From CAVRUZ01 sp963724495 (GTDB lineage: Bacteria; Actinomycetota; Actinomycetes; Propionibacteriales; DAIQRJ01): a DNA stretch of 64,000 bases. The notes beneath the pieces are model-generated. The model made no database searches and was not told where the DNA came from. It saw only the letters and a program-made list of their open reading frames with translations. The position numbers and the translations under genes are program-made. Numbering within the stretch: position 1 is the stretch's first letter; each line of letters opens with the position of its first letter. The stretch is taken from contig CAVRUZ010000005.1 of the NCBI GenBank assembly GCA_963724495.1, positions 124,001 through 188,000 on the forward strand, given 5' to 3'. Positions 34,358-42,897 of the stretch are shown here, piece by piece.

Positions 34358-34448
34358 ACGTGCCAGATCGGACGCCAGATTGCGCGTTCGCTCAGAACGT
34401 GCGCTGGGCTGACGACGCAATGAGCATCTGGAGTCAGGTTCGGCACGT
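34358..34448. repeat. 91-bp imperfect palindrome upstream of the lysine operon
   Basis: ACGTGCC (34358-34364) and GGCACGT (34442-34448) bound an interior in which CCAGAT..TGCG (34375-) faces CGCA..ATCTGG (near 34420-34433). Size and build recall the ACATGCA elements, but the ends differ. It lies between the transglutaminase gene and lat and could form a long hairpin in either transcript. Confidence 0.45.
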
Positions 34449-34578
34449 GCGTGCTGAGACACCGGCGGCGGGCGGCGTGAGCCAAACTGTGAAGATCATC
34501 CCGCACATCCAGTGATAAGCCGGAGATCTTCCGGTAAGAAAGTTGGCAGTACGGAAATTCTGCGCGATCATGGGCCAC

Positions 34579-35910
34579 ATGACGCAGATCGATCTCTCCA
34601 GCCCGGTCGTGCCGCCCGACCAGGTGCATGCCGTCCTGCAGCGCAGCATGCTGGCCGACGGGTTCGCTTTCGTGCTCGACCTCGAGGCCTCCACCGGGTC
34701 GTACCTGGTCGACAAGCGCACGGGGACCCGCTACCTCGACCTGTTCACGTTCTTCGCCTCCAATGCCCTCGGCATGAACCACCCCGCGCTGGCCGACGAC
34801 GAGGCGTTCCGGCGCGACCTGCTCACGGCCGCACTGAACAAGCCGAGCAACTCAGACGTCTACTCCGAGCCGATGGCCCGGTTCGTCGACACCTTCCGCC
34901 GCGTGCTCGGTGACCCGCGACTGCCGCACCTGTTCTTCATCGAGGGCGGCGCTGCGGCGGTGGAGAACGCGCTGAAGATCGCCTTCGACTACAAGAGCCG
35001 CGTCAACGAGCGCAAGGGCCTCGACCCTGCACTCGGAACGAAGGTGCTGCACCTGCGGCACGCCTTCCACGGTCGTAGCGGCTACACGATGTCGCTCACC
35101 AACACCGACCCCAACAAGACCGCCCGCTATCCCAAGTTCGACTGGCCACGCATCGACAGCCCAGCGCAGTTCGACGGCGTGGACATCGAGGCCGCCGAGA
35201 CTGCGGCGCTTGCCCAGGCTGCGGACGCGTTCGCCGCCGCACCCGACGACATCGCCTGCTTCATCGCCGAGCCGATCCAGGCCGAGGGTGGCGACCGTCA
35301 CCTGCGCGCGGAGTTCCTTCAAGCCATGCAGGAGATGTGCCACGCGCACGACGCGCTGTTCGTGCTCGACGAGGTGCAGACCGGCTGCGGCATGACCGGC
35401 TCTGCCTGGGCCTACCAGCAACTCGGACTCCAGCCCGACGTGGTGGCCTTCGGCAAGAAGGTCCAGGTGTGTGGCGTGATGGCCGGCGGCCGGGTCGACG
35501 ACGTTCCCGACAACGTCTTCCACGTGCCCTCGCGGATCAACTCCACCTGGGGCGGGAACCTCACCGACATGGTCCGCTCACGCCGGATCCTCGAGGTCAT
35601 GGAGCGCGACGGCCTTCTCGCCCGCGCGACCGAGCTCGGCCATGGCCTGCTCGCGATGCTGGCCCACCTGGCCCTTGACCATCCCGCGATCACCAACGTG
35701 CGCGGTCGCGGCCTGATGTGCGCGTTCAGCCTTCCGTCCACTGAGCTGCGCGACCAGGTGGTGGCGGCCGCGCGCGACACCGAGCACGTGCTGCTGCTGG
35801 GCTGCGGCGACGACAGCATCCGGTTCCGCCCTGCCCTGACCGTCGGCCTCGAGCAGCTCGCCGACGGGGTCGCGGCCCTGGACCGGGTGCTGTCCAGCCT
35901 GGGACGGTAG
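34579..35910 (+). CDS. lat: L-lysine 6-aminotransferase
   Basis: A 443-aa PLP enzyme transferring the epsilon-amino group of lysine to 2-oxoglutarate, giving aminoadipate semialdehyde. The start of the core reads YLDLFTFFASNALGMNHPAL, typical of lysine 6-transaminase, followed by FIEGGAAAVENALKIAFDYK, HGRSGYTMSLTNTDPNK, the PLP Asp in FVLDEVQTGCGMTG and the Schiff-base Lys in AFGKKVQVCGV. ATG 34579 is chosen; 34570 and 34543 are alternatives. It leads an operon with DUF1338/hglS and an aminoadipate-semialdehyde dehydrogenase, pointing to lysine catabolism and not to beta-lactam synthesis. Confidence 0.93.
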   Translation: MTQIDLSSPVVPPDQVHAVLQRSMLADGFAFVLDLEASTGSYLVDKRTGTRYLDLFTFFASNALGMNHPALADDEAFRRDLLTAALNKPSNSDVYSEPMARFVDTFRRVLGDPRLPHLFFIEGGAAAVENALKIAFDYKSRVNERKGLDPALGTKVLHLRHAFHGRSGYTMSLTNTDPNKTARYPKFDWPRIDSPAQFDGVDIEAAETAALAQAADAFAAAPDDIACFIAEPIQAEGGDRHLRAEFLQAMQEMCHAHDALFVLDEVQTGCGMTGSAWAYQQLGLQPDVVAFGKKVQVCGVMAGGRVDDVPDNVFHVPSRINSTWGGNLTDMVRSRRILEVMERDGLLARATELGHGLLAMLAHLALDHPAITNVRGRGLMCAFSLPSTELRDQVVAAARDTEHVLLLGCGDDSIRFRPALTVGLEQLADGVAALDRVLSSLGR

Positions 35911-35916
35911 GAGCAG

Positions 35917-37335
35917 ATGACGTCACGCACGGAGTTGCGGGCGGCCTTCGCGCGGTCACTGTCGGACATGTACGGCCGCGAGGTGCCCGCCTACACCACG
36001 CTGGTGGAGGTCGCGACCAGCGTGAACGCCGCCGTGCTCGAGAGCGCCGGCGCCGCCGCCGAGCGGTTCGGCAGCATCGACCGGGTGACGGCCGAACGTC
36101 ACGGAGCAATCCGGCTCGGGACACCTGGGGAGATGCGCGACGTCGCCACGCTGTTCGCCGGCTTCGGCATGTTCCCGGTGGGGTTCTACGACCTCCGCGA
36201 CGCGTCGGCCAGCTCGGTTCCGGTCACGTCGACCGCCTTCCGGCCGACCGACCGAGCCGAGCTCGCCCGCAACCCGTTCCGTGTCTTCACGTCGGTGCTG
36301 ATGAGCGAGGACAGGCGCTTCTTCTCCGCCGACGTGCAGGAGCAGTTGCGCCGTCGATTCGCGAAGCGTCACCTGTTCAGTCCGGAGTTGCTCGACCTGG
36401 CCCGCCGGTCTGCCGCCGACGACGGCCTCAGCGGTGCAGACGCGGAGATGTTCGTCCGCCTGGCCACCGGGGTGTTCGCGCTCTCGACCGAGCCGGTCGA
36501 CCGCGACTGGTACACGACGCTCGAGGCCATCTCGGCGGTCGCCGCCGACATCGGTGGGGTCGGCTCCACCCACCTCAACCACCTGACCCCGCGGGTGCTC
36601 GACATCGACGCGCTCTACCAGCAGATGACCGACCGTGGCATCGCGATGATCGACGAGATCCAGGGACCACCCCGCTGGGACGGACCCGATGTCCTGCTGC
36701 GGCAGACGTCGTTTCGCGCGCTCGCCGAGCCGCGCAGGTTCCGCGCGGCTGACGGCTCGGTCAGCACCGACGCCCTGCGCGTGCGATTCGGGGAGGTCGA
36801 GGCGCGCGGAGTCGCACTCACCCCGGCTGGTCGCGCGATCTACGACGCCGCCCTGATCGAGATCGACCACCGGGTGGCCGACACAGCCGGCAGCCGCAAC
36901 CGTGCTGACGTCGCCGTCGAGGTGTGGGCCGAGAACTTCCCTCGCAACGAGGAGGGTCTCGACAGCCGTGGGCTCGGCTTCTTCACCTACCACGCACGGG
37001 AGAACGGCCAGGCGTCGAGCGCTTACGGCGCGACCGGAACGCCTTCCTCGGTGGCCGACCTGGTCGATGCCGGACTGCTGATCCGCGAGCCGATCGTCTA
37101 CGAGGACTTCCTCCCGCGGTCGGCTGCCGGCATCTTCCAGTCGAACCTGTCCGCGGCAGGTTCACGCGACGACACGCTCGCGGGCGATGCGGCCGACCTC
37201 GACTGGATGAGCGGCATCGTCGAGGCCGACGTGGCCGACCCGATGGCGCTGTACGCCGCCGAGCGCGACGAGTCGCTCCGCCAGGCGATCGCCAGGCTCG
37301 GGCTCCCGGCACCCCTGGCCGGTGCCTCGGCGTGA
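35917..37335 (+). CDS. hglS: 2-oxoadipate dioxygenase/decarboxylase (DUF1338, HglS/YdcJ)
   Basis: A 472-aa metal-dependent enzyme that converts 2-oxoadipate to 2-hydroxyglutarate with O2. It opens with MTSRTELRAAFARSLSDMYG REVPAYTTL. Metal ligands are expected in GSTHLNHLTPRVLDID, and other family blocks are FGMFPVGFYDLRDAS, VFTSVLM, GLGFFTYH and the C-terminal PIVYEDFLPRSAAGIFQSNL. It starts six bases after lat. Together with lat and the dehydrogenase downstream it completes the known aminoadipate branch of bacterial lysine degradation; only the 2-hydroxyglutarate dehydrogenase is not here. Confidence 0.92.
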   Translation: MTSRTELRAAFARSLSDMYGREVPAYTTLVEVATSVNAAVLESAGAAAERFGSIDRVTAERHGAIRLGTPGEMRDVATLFAGFGMFPVGFYDLRDASASSVPVTSTAFRPTDRAELARNPFRVFTSVLMSEDRRFFSADVQEQLRRRFAKRHLFSPELLDLARRSAADDGLSGADAEMFVRLATGVFALSTEPVDRDWYTTLEAISAVAADIGGVGSTHLNHLTPRVLDIDALYQQMTDRGIAMIDEIQGPPRWDGPDVLLRQTSFRALAEPRRFRAADGSVSTDALRVRFGEVEARGVALTPAGRAIYDAALIEIDHRVADTAGSRNRADVAVEVWAENFPRNEEGLDSRGLGFFTYHARENGQASSAYGATGTPSSVADLVDAGLLIREPIVYEDFLPRSAAGIFQSNLSAAGSRDDTLAGDAADLDWMSGIVEADVADPMALYAAERDESLRQAIARLGLPAPLAGASA

Positions 37336-37392
37336 GCACCGACCCGAGATTTCTCCTGTCAGTAGAGGCATTCCAGCAATGAGAGGCACCCG

Positions 37393-38925
37393 ATGAGCAC
37401 CACGATCAGCACCAGCCTGGCCGAAGACGCGCGCAGGTCTCTTGCCGCCTGTGGCGTCGACCTGACCGGACTGGACTCGGCCGGTGGCACGTTCGCGGCG
37501 CGCAGCCCACTGACCGGAGAGACGCTGCTGGAGGTTCCCGCCACCGACGCAGCCGGGGTCGCCCGTGCAGTCGAACAGGCAGACGCCGCCTACCGCGACT
37601 GGCGGCTGGTGCCCGCACCCGCACGTGGCGCTCTGGTCAAGCGACTCGGTGAGCTGCTGGGCGAGCACCGCGAGGACATCGCGGCTCTCGTCACGCTGGA
37701 AGCCGGCAAGATCACCTCGGAGGCGCAGGGCGAGGTGCAGGAGATGATCGACGTCTGCGACTTCGCCGTCGGCCTGTCCCGCCAGCTCTACGGCCGCACG
37801 ATGCCGTCGGAACGCCCCGGTCACCGCCTGATGGAGAGCTGGCTGCCCTTGGGCGTGGTCGGCGTGATCTCCGCCTTCAACTTCCCGGTCGCGGTCTGGG
37901 CCTGGAACGCCGCGGTCGCTCTGGTCTGCGGCGACACCGTCGTGTGGAAGCCGTCGGAGAAGACCCCGCTCACCGCGCTTGCCTGCTCGGCATTGCTCGA
38001 CCGGGCTCTCGGCGACCTCGGGTACTCGCTCGAGGTGCACCGTCTGGTGATCGGTGCCGCCGATGTGGGTGAAGCGCTGGTCGACTCGCCGCAGGTCCAG
38101 CTCGTGAGTGCCACCGGCTCCACCCGGATGGGTCGTGCGGTCGGTCCCCGGGTCGCGGCCCGCTTCGGACGCAGCCTGCTCGAACTCGGCGGCAACAACG
38201 CCGCCGTCGTGGCCCCATCTGCGGACCTGGAACTGGCCACCCGCGCGATCGTGTTCGCAGCGGCCGGTACGGCCGGGCAACGCTGCACCACCATGCGCCG
38301 GCTGATCGTGCACGAGGACGTCGCCGACGCCCTCGTCGAGCGGATCCGCAGCGTGTACACGAAGTTGCCGGTCGGTGACCCCCGCTCCGTCGAGACGCTC
38401 GTCGGGCCCTTGGTCGACTCGGCCGCGTTCGAGCAGATGCAGGAAGCACTTCAACAGGCGCAGGCGCAAGGCGGTGAGGTGCTCGCCGGCGGCGAGCGCC
38501 GGCTGGGCGCGCAGTGGCCGGACGCGTTCTACGCCGCGCCGGCACTGGTACGGATGCCGGGGCAGACGGCCGTGGTGAAGCAGGAGACCTTCGCACCGAT
38601 CCTCTACGTGCTCACCTACCGGACCTTCGACGAGGCCGTCGCCCTGCACAACGATGTGCCGCAGGGCCTGTCCTCGGCGATCTTCACCTCCGACCAGGCG
38701 GAGGCCGAGCGCTTCCTCGCGGCCGACGGCGCGGATTGCGGCATCGTCAACGTCAACGCGGGAACATCGGGCGCGGAGATCGGCGGCGCGTTCGGCGGCG
38801 AGAAGGAGACCGGCGGTGGGCGGGAGTCAGGCTCCGACGCCTGGAAGGCGTACATGCGCCGCACGACCACGACGGTGAACTACTCGGGCGAGATCACCCT
38901 CGCCCAGGGTGTGAGCTTCCTCTGA
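37393..38925 (+). CDS. amaB: L-aminoadipate-semialdehyde dehydrogenase (ALDH7 family)
   Basis: A 510-aa NAD(P)-dependent aldehyde dehydrogenase of the ALDH7 type. The cofactor-binding part has VGVISAFNFPVAVWAWNAAVALVCGDTVVWKPSEK. The catalytic Glu lies in LLELGGNNAAVV and the catalytic Cys in GTAGQRCTTMRRLIVHE, both diagnostic of ALDH7. It ends with FGGEKETGGGRESGSDAWK. In this operon it should oxidise aminoadipate semialdehyde from the lat reaction to 2-aminoadipate. It starts 57 bases after hglS with GAGAGG before the ATG. Confidence 0.93.
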   Translation: MSTTISTSLAEDARRSLAACGVDLTGLDSAGGTFAARSPLTGETLLEVPATDAAGVARAVEQADAAYRDWRLVPAPARGALVKRLGELLGEHREDIAALVTLEAGKITSEAQGEVQEMIDVCDFAVGLSRQLYGRTMPSERPGHRLMESWLPLGVVGVISAFNFPVAVWAWNAAVALVCGDTVVWKPSEKTPLTALACSALLDRALGDLGYSLEVHRLVIGAADVGEALVDSPQVQLVSATGSTRMGRAVGPRVAARFGRSLLELGGNNAAVVAPSADLELATRAIVFAAAGTAGQRCTTMRRLIVHEDVADALVERIRSVYTKLPVGDPRSVETLVGPLVDSAAFEQMQEALQQAQAQGGEVLAGGERRLGAQWPDAFYAAPALVRMPGQTAVVKQETFAPILYVLTYRTFDEAVALHNDVPQGLSSAIFTSDQAEAERFLAADGADCGIVNVNAGTSGAEIGGAFGGEKETGGGRESGSDAWKAYMRRTTTTVNYSGEITLAQGVSFL

Positions 38926-38940
38926 CCTGACCGCGGTTTG

Positions 38941-39426
38941 TCAGTTGGCCGTGGAGAAGTTGGCGCAGGCCTCACATGTCGCCTCGGGGATGACGCCGAG
39001 CGCCATCAGCCGGGCGAACAGCCAGCAACCCGCGCAGAAGCCGACCACGGACTCCAGCGTGGCGAACACGAGCAGGATCACCAGCAGCACCGTGGTCAGC
39101 GTCGTCGCTCCGAACGCGAGGGCGGCGACGGCCGCGAGCGTGGTGAGCGCGAGGCCGATGGCCTGGGCGAACCGCTTGGGCGGGCCGGGTACAAGTTTCG
39201 GGCGTCCGAGTCGCGGTGCCACCACCCTGGTCGCCAGCTGACCGAGCGGGCTGAGCTTGGGACCGGTGAGCACGCGAGCGAGGAAGCCCAGCGCGATGAG
39301 CACGAGGAGCCACTTCCACCCGGTCGCGAGCGTGACGACAGCCAGCAGGGCGACCCCACCCGCCACCACGCGGGCCGCCTTCTCGTTCACCGGATTGGGG
39401 AATCCGAGAATTGCTGATGTGTCCAT
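38941..39426 (-). CDS. DUF4395 membrane protein
   Basis: A 161-aa membrane protein. DUF4395 marks are ILGFPNPVNEKAARVVAGGVALLAVVTL, LIALGFLARVLTGPKLSPLGQLATRVVAPRLG, GPPKRFAQAIGL and the C-terminal VVGFCAGCWLFARLMALGVIPEATCEAC with paired Cys residues. There are four helices. Members often sit near thioredoxin-like genes and a redox role is suspected, but none adjoins here. ATG 39426 is preferred over the 39462 start, as family members begin near this point. It is convergent with the lysine operon. Confidence 0.87.
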   Translation of the reverse strand: MDTSAILGFPNPVNEKAARVVAGGVALLAVVTLATGWKWLLVLIALGFLARVLTGPKLSPLGQLATRVVAPRLGRPKLVPGPPKRFAQAIGLALTTLAAVAALAFGATTLTTVLLVILLVFATLESVVGFCAGCWLFARLMALGVIPEATCEACANFSTAN

Positions 39427-39468
39427 GTTCTCAACGCTAGAGCCGTCCCACGCAATGGTCACCGGCGT

Positions 39469-40503
39469 TCAGCCTGTGGACAGGTCCGTCTCATCCAGGC
39501 GCCCTGCGGCTGCGAGCACCGTGACCGCGTCAGCAGTCACCCAGGGGTTGGCCTTGCGCCTGCTCACCGGACCCCAGTCGACGTGGTCGGCATACCGCTT
39601 GGGCTCTCCCACCGCCTTGTAGAAGCGGGCACCAGCCGGCCAGCCATCGTCTGCCTGACCTCGAAGTGATGGGATCCGCTTGTCCTGCAGGAGATCCAGC
39701 GCATCGGCGCAGGATGGGTCGCCGAGCAGCCCGACCTCGTACAGGCCGACGAGTCCGGCCAGGATGTCGTAGTGCCAGTACACGGGGTGGTGCAACGTGA
39801 GCCACTCGGTGCGGATGGGCTCGCCGGTCGTGCGGTGGAAGGCAAGGCGACGCTCCAGGAGAACACCGGCGGCCCGTCGCGAGGCCGCAGCGGCATCCTC
39901 GGAACCACGAGCATCGGCCCATGCCGCCAGCCCGCGCATCGGCAGGAGCGTCTCGTACACCGACGACATGGCTACCGCCGGGTCCTTGTCGCAGTTCCAC
40001 CCGCCGTCCGGCCACTGCCAGCCCATCAGCAGTTCCGCCAGCCGGTCGGCACGGTCGTCGAGAAAGCCCAATCGGACAAGGGCAAGCAGGGCGCCACCCT
40101 GCTGTGAGCCGCACCGGCGGGCACGTCCCTGGATGACGGGTACGCCGGACCTCCAGGTCCTGCTGGTGACCTTGGCGGCCTCGACCGTCGTCTGGAAGTG
40201 AGGTGCCAGCCAGTTGTCGAGCACCTCGTCCACCAGCGGTTCGACTTCTGGAGCTGCCGGCGGATAGCCGAGATCGGCGAGGCTCATCAGCACCCAGTGG
40301 GCGCCCTGCCACTTCGCGTACATGTTCGGTCGAACGTCGTGGTGGCCGGCCAGCAGAGCCTTGGCGGGGCCCGAGTCGCGGACCTCCGCCCGGAGCCGAC
40401 GCATCGGCTCGGATCCCGGGTCCTCGCCCAGCACCCCCGTGCGTACCCGCCATCGCACCGACGGCTCCGGGTGGTCGAGCAGGGACGATAGGAGGGACGT
40501 CAT
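39469..40503 (-). CDS. Terpene-cyclase-like toroid protein, unknown function
   Basis: A 344-aa helical protein resembling the prenyltransferase/squalene-cyclase-like fold. QQGGALLALVRLGF and MGWQWPDGGWNCDKDPAVAMSSVYETLLPMRGL are QW-like turns of an alpha-alpha barrel. WLTLHHPVYWHYDILAGLVGLYEVGLLGD is a second conserved patch. The D-x-D-D motif of true cyclases is absent, so catalysis is unproven. Proteins of this kind are common, unnamed genes in actinomycetes. ATG 40503 is the start; the TTG two codons earlier is unlikely. Confidence 0.65.
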   Translation of the reverse strand: MTSLLSSLLDHPEPSVRWRVRTGVLGEDPGSEPMRRLRAEVRDSGPAKALLAGHHDVRPNMYAKWQGAHWVLMSLADLGYPPAAPEVEPLVDEVLDNWLAPHFQTTVEAAKVTSRTWRSGVPVIQGRARRCGSQQGGALLALVRLGFLDDRADRLAELLMGWQWPDGGWNCDKDPAVAMSSVYETLLPMRGLAAWADARGSEDAAAASRRAAGVLLERRLAFHRTTGEPIRTEWLTLHHPVYWHYDILAGLVGLYEVGLLGDPSCADALDLLQDKRIPSLRGQADDGWPAGARFYKAVGEPKRYADHVDWGPVSRRKANPWVTADAVTVLAAAGRLDETDLSTG

Positions 40504-40632
40504 GCCCAATCGTCCAGCGGGGTTCGGCGTTCGTCCAGTGATGCTCCCGCGGCGTGGTCGGCTTCACCCGTGACCTGAGCCGGGCATGGAGGACCCTGGT
40601 CCGATGTCGGGCCTCGGTGGCACCCTTCGCCC

Positions 40633-41538
40633 ATGACATCTGAGTCCAAGGTCTTCGACTGGAGCGCCCACAGCGCCTACTCCGACCCCCGCGGCCATGC
40701 CGACCTGCTCGAAGCGATTCCCCCGGATCCTGCGGCCGTCAGCGAGACCGTGCGCAACATCATCGTTCACTACCGCGGCGCGAACGTGGAGCTGCCGCAG
40801 GAGAACCGGTCGGACATCGACGCTCGTTGGCTCTCGCGGACCCTCGACCTGGATCAGTCCCGGCACCCCGGCCCGCTGAACACCCCTCGCGAGGAGGCGA
40901 AACGAGTGCAGGGGTGTTGTCGCGACCACTCCCTGCTGGCCACGGCGATCCTGCGCCAGCACGGGGTTCCCGCGAGGAATCGAGTGGGTTTCGCTTCCTA
41001 CTTCGCCCCGGGCTACAACGTCGACCACGTCATCGTGGAGTACCGCGACGGTGACCGCTGGCGCCGGTTCGAACCCGAGGTCATGGGCTCGCTCGAGAGC
41101 CTGGCCGACCCGCTCGACGTCCCGACCGGTCCCGCCGCCCCCTTCGTCACCGCCGCGGAAGTCTGGCAGGGCTACCGGGCCGGAACGCTGGACATCAACA
41201 CCTACGGGGTGTTTCCCGGATCGCCCATCTCCGGCGCCTGGTTCGTCCAGGGCTACGTGATCCTCGAGGTGGCCACCAGGTTCGGTGACGAGCTGCTGCT
41301 GTGGGACGGGTGGGGCGCCATGGCGGCACCCGACGAGCCGATGTCCGAAGAACTCCTTGCGCTCACCGACCGCCTCGCCGATCTGCTGGTGCGTTCCGAC
41401 GCGGGCGACGAGGAGGCAGAATCCGAGCTCCTGGAGTGGTACCGCTCCGACGAACGTCTCCATCCCGGCCCCGAGGTCATGCGCATGTCGCCGTTCGGCG
41501 ATCCGCCGGCGCACGAATCGCTCACTCCACCGGGATAA
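40633..41538 (+). CDS. Transglutaminase-like domain protein
   Basis: A 301-aa protein with a transglutaminase-type core: Cys in KRVQGCCRDHSLLATAILRQHG, His in YNVDHVIVEYRDGDRWRRFEPE and a following Glu or Asp. The C-terminal half (VWQGYRAGTLDINTYGVFPG, then an acidic helical tail) is not a domain I recognise. It belongs to the group of soluble transglutaminase-like proteins of unknown substrate. A 231-base gap holding two hairpins separates it from the patatin gene on the same strand. Confidence 0.82.
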   Translation: MTSESKVFDWSAHSAYSDPRGHADLLEAIPPDPAAVSETVRNIIVHYRGANVELPQENRSDIDARWLSRTLDLDQSRHPGPLNTPREEAKRVQGCCRDHSLLATAILRQHGVPARNRVGFASYFAPGYNVDHVIVEYRDGDRWRRFEPEVMGSLESLADPLDVPTGPAAPFVTAAEVWQGYRAGTLDINTYGVFPGSPISGAWFVQGYVILEVATRFGDELLLWDGWGAMAAPDEPMSEELLALTDRLADLLVRSDAGDEEAESELLEWYRSDERLHPGPEVMRMSPFGDPPAHESLTPPG

Positions 41539-41580
41539 ACCGCCGGGGCCACACCGGGAAGCGGGCCGGCTAGGTACGCA

Positions 41581-41648
41581 GGCGCCGGGTGTTGTAACCG
41601 GGTACCAACGTGAACAACCGGCGCCAGAGGTCATTGGTAGGCCTCTGG
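41581..41648 (+). repeat. Double hairpin upstream of the patatin-CHAT-MBL operon
   Basis: GGCGCCGG (41581-41588) pairs with CCGGCGCC (41618-41625), extended by TTGT/ACAA across a 3-base bulge. CCAGAGG (41624-41630) pairs with CCTCTGG (41642-41648). The two stems share bases 41624-41625, so they exclude each other or must shorten. Part of the sequence matches the element at 1469-1530. Possible roles are a leader structure of the operon or a terminator for the gene before it; there is no T-run. Confidence 0.5.
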
Positions 41649-41769
41649 TTGTCCGTAATGCACGTGCTCGGGCCTCTTGTCTATCGGGAGGTCGCGGTGG
41701 ACTATCGGATCGCGCCGATGCCCCCAGCTCGTCGGCGCACTGCGCACGACCGGCAGTACAGGAGAGCAC

Positions 41770-42897
41770 ATGAGCACTGAGGATCCTGCCGGCGCACCTG
41801 TTGCTGCCTCGGCCAACGACATCGACTTCGCCAGTGCCGATCCGGCGGACGGTGTCGGCTTGTGCCTGTCCGGTGGTGGATATCGCGCCATGTTGTTCCA
41901 CGCCGGGTCCATCGCCCGGTTGAACGAAGCCGGTTGGCTTCCGAAACTGACGAGGGTCACCTCGGTATCGGGCGGATCGATCATCGCCGGCCAGCTCGGG
42001 CTCCGTTGGCAGCACCTGCGCTTCGACGCGGACGGCTGCGCCGAGAACTTCGCGGACGAGGTCCTCGCACCAGTAGTGGCGTTGTCGCGTGTGGGCATCG
42101 ACGCCGGTGCGGTCCTCAAGGGCCTGTTCCTCCCGGGCACGGTGTCGAAGCGCGTCGCCACGGCCTACGACCGGCACCTGTTTCACGGAGCCACGCTGCA
42201 GGACCTTCCCGATGACGACCACGGGCCCCGCTTCATCATCCTGGCCACGAACCTCACCAACGGCACCCTCTGGCGCTTCTCCCGTCCGTACATGCGCGAC
42301 TGGAAGACCGAGCCGATCCTCAACCCCACAGTCGCATTGGCGCATGCAGTGGCTGCCAGCTCGGCCTTCCCACCGGTCCTGTCCCCGTCGATCCTCGAAC
42401 TCCCGGGCGGTGTCGAGCACACGCTCACCGACGGCGGCGTGTACGACAACCTCGGCCTGGAACCCGTCGTGAAGAACTGCCACACGGTCCTGGTGAGTGA
42501 CGGTGGCGGAATGTTCGCCGAACAGGAACGGCCGCACCGCGACTGGGTCCGAGGGACGATCAGGGTGTTGATGGTGATGGACGTCGAGGTCCGCCGCCTG
42601 CGCCGACGCCAGGTCGTCGGTGCGCTGGCAGCAGGTCAGCGCGCGGGAGCGTTCTGGGCGATCAACTCGCTGCGATCGTCCTTCCCGGCCGTGGGTGGCA
42701 TCGACTGCCCGCCGGACCAGACGATGGCGTTGGCAAAAGTCCCCACCAGGCTCGCGAAGATCGATGGGCGCACGGCCGAAGCCGTCGTCAACTGGGGCTA
42801 CCTGGCGGCCGACTCCGCACTCCGCTCCTACGTGGACCCGTCGACACCGGTCGGTGAAGCACTCCCCTATCCCGGTTCCGGACTCGGTGCGACGTGA
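41770..42897 (+). CDS. Patatin-like phospholipase (first gene of a CHAT/MBL operon)
   Basis: A 375-aa lipid acyl hydrolase. The oxyanion hole is LSGGGYRAMLFHAGSI (Ser34-Gly-Gly-Gly37), the nucleophile elbow SVSGGS places Ser67 at the active site, and the catalytic Asp221 is in LTDGGVYDNLGLEP. There is no signal peptide or membrane helix, so it would act on cytoplasmic membrane lipids from inside. GGAG precedes ATG 41770. Its stop overlaps the CHAT gene start (GTGA), so the two are co-translated. In other systems patatin proteins are membrane-attacking effectors; that role here is inference. Confidence 0.9.
   Translation: MSTEDPAGAPVAASANDIDFASADPADGVGLCLSGGGYRAMLFHAGSIARLNEAGWLPKLTRVTSVSGGSIIAGQLGLRWQHLRFDADGCAENFADEVLAPVVALSRVGIDAGAVLKGLFLPGTVSKRVATAYDRHLFHGATLQDLPDDDHGPRFIILATNLTNGTLWRFSRPYMRDWKTEPILNPTVALAHAVAASSAFPPVLSPSILELPGGVEHTLTDGGVYDNLGLEPVVKNCHTVLVSDGGGMFAEQERPHRDWVRGTIRVLMVMDVEVRRLRRRQVVGALAAGQRAGAFWAINSLRSSFPAVGGIDCPPDQTMALAKVPTRLAKIDGRTAEAVVNWGYLAADSALRSYVDPSTPVGEALPYPGSGLGAT

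Noticed and set aside
41581..41648. Retron-like non-coding RNA before the patatin gene
   Set aside because: There is no reverse transcriptase gene in the window, and the hairpins are far too short for an msr-msd region.
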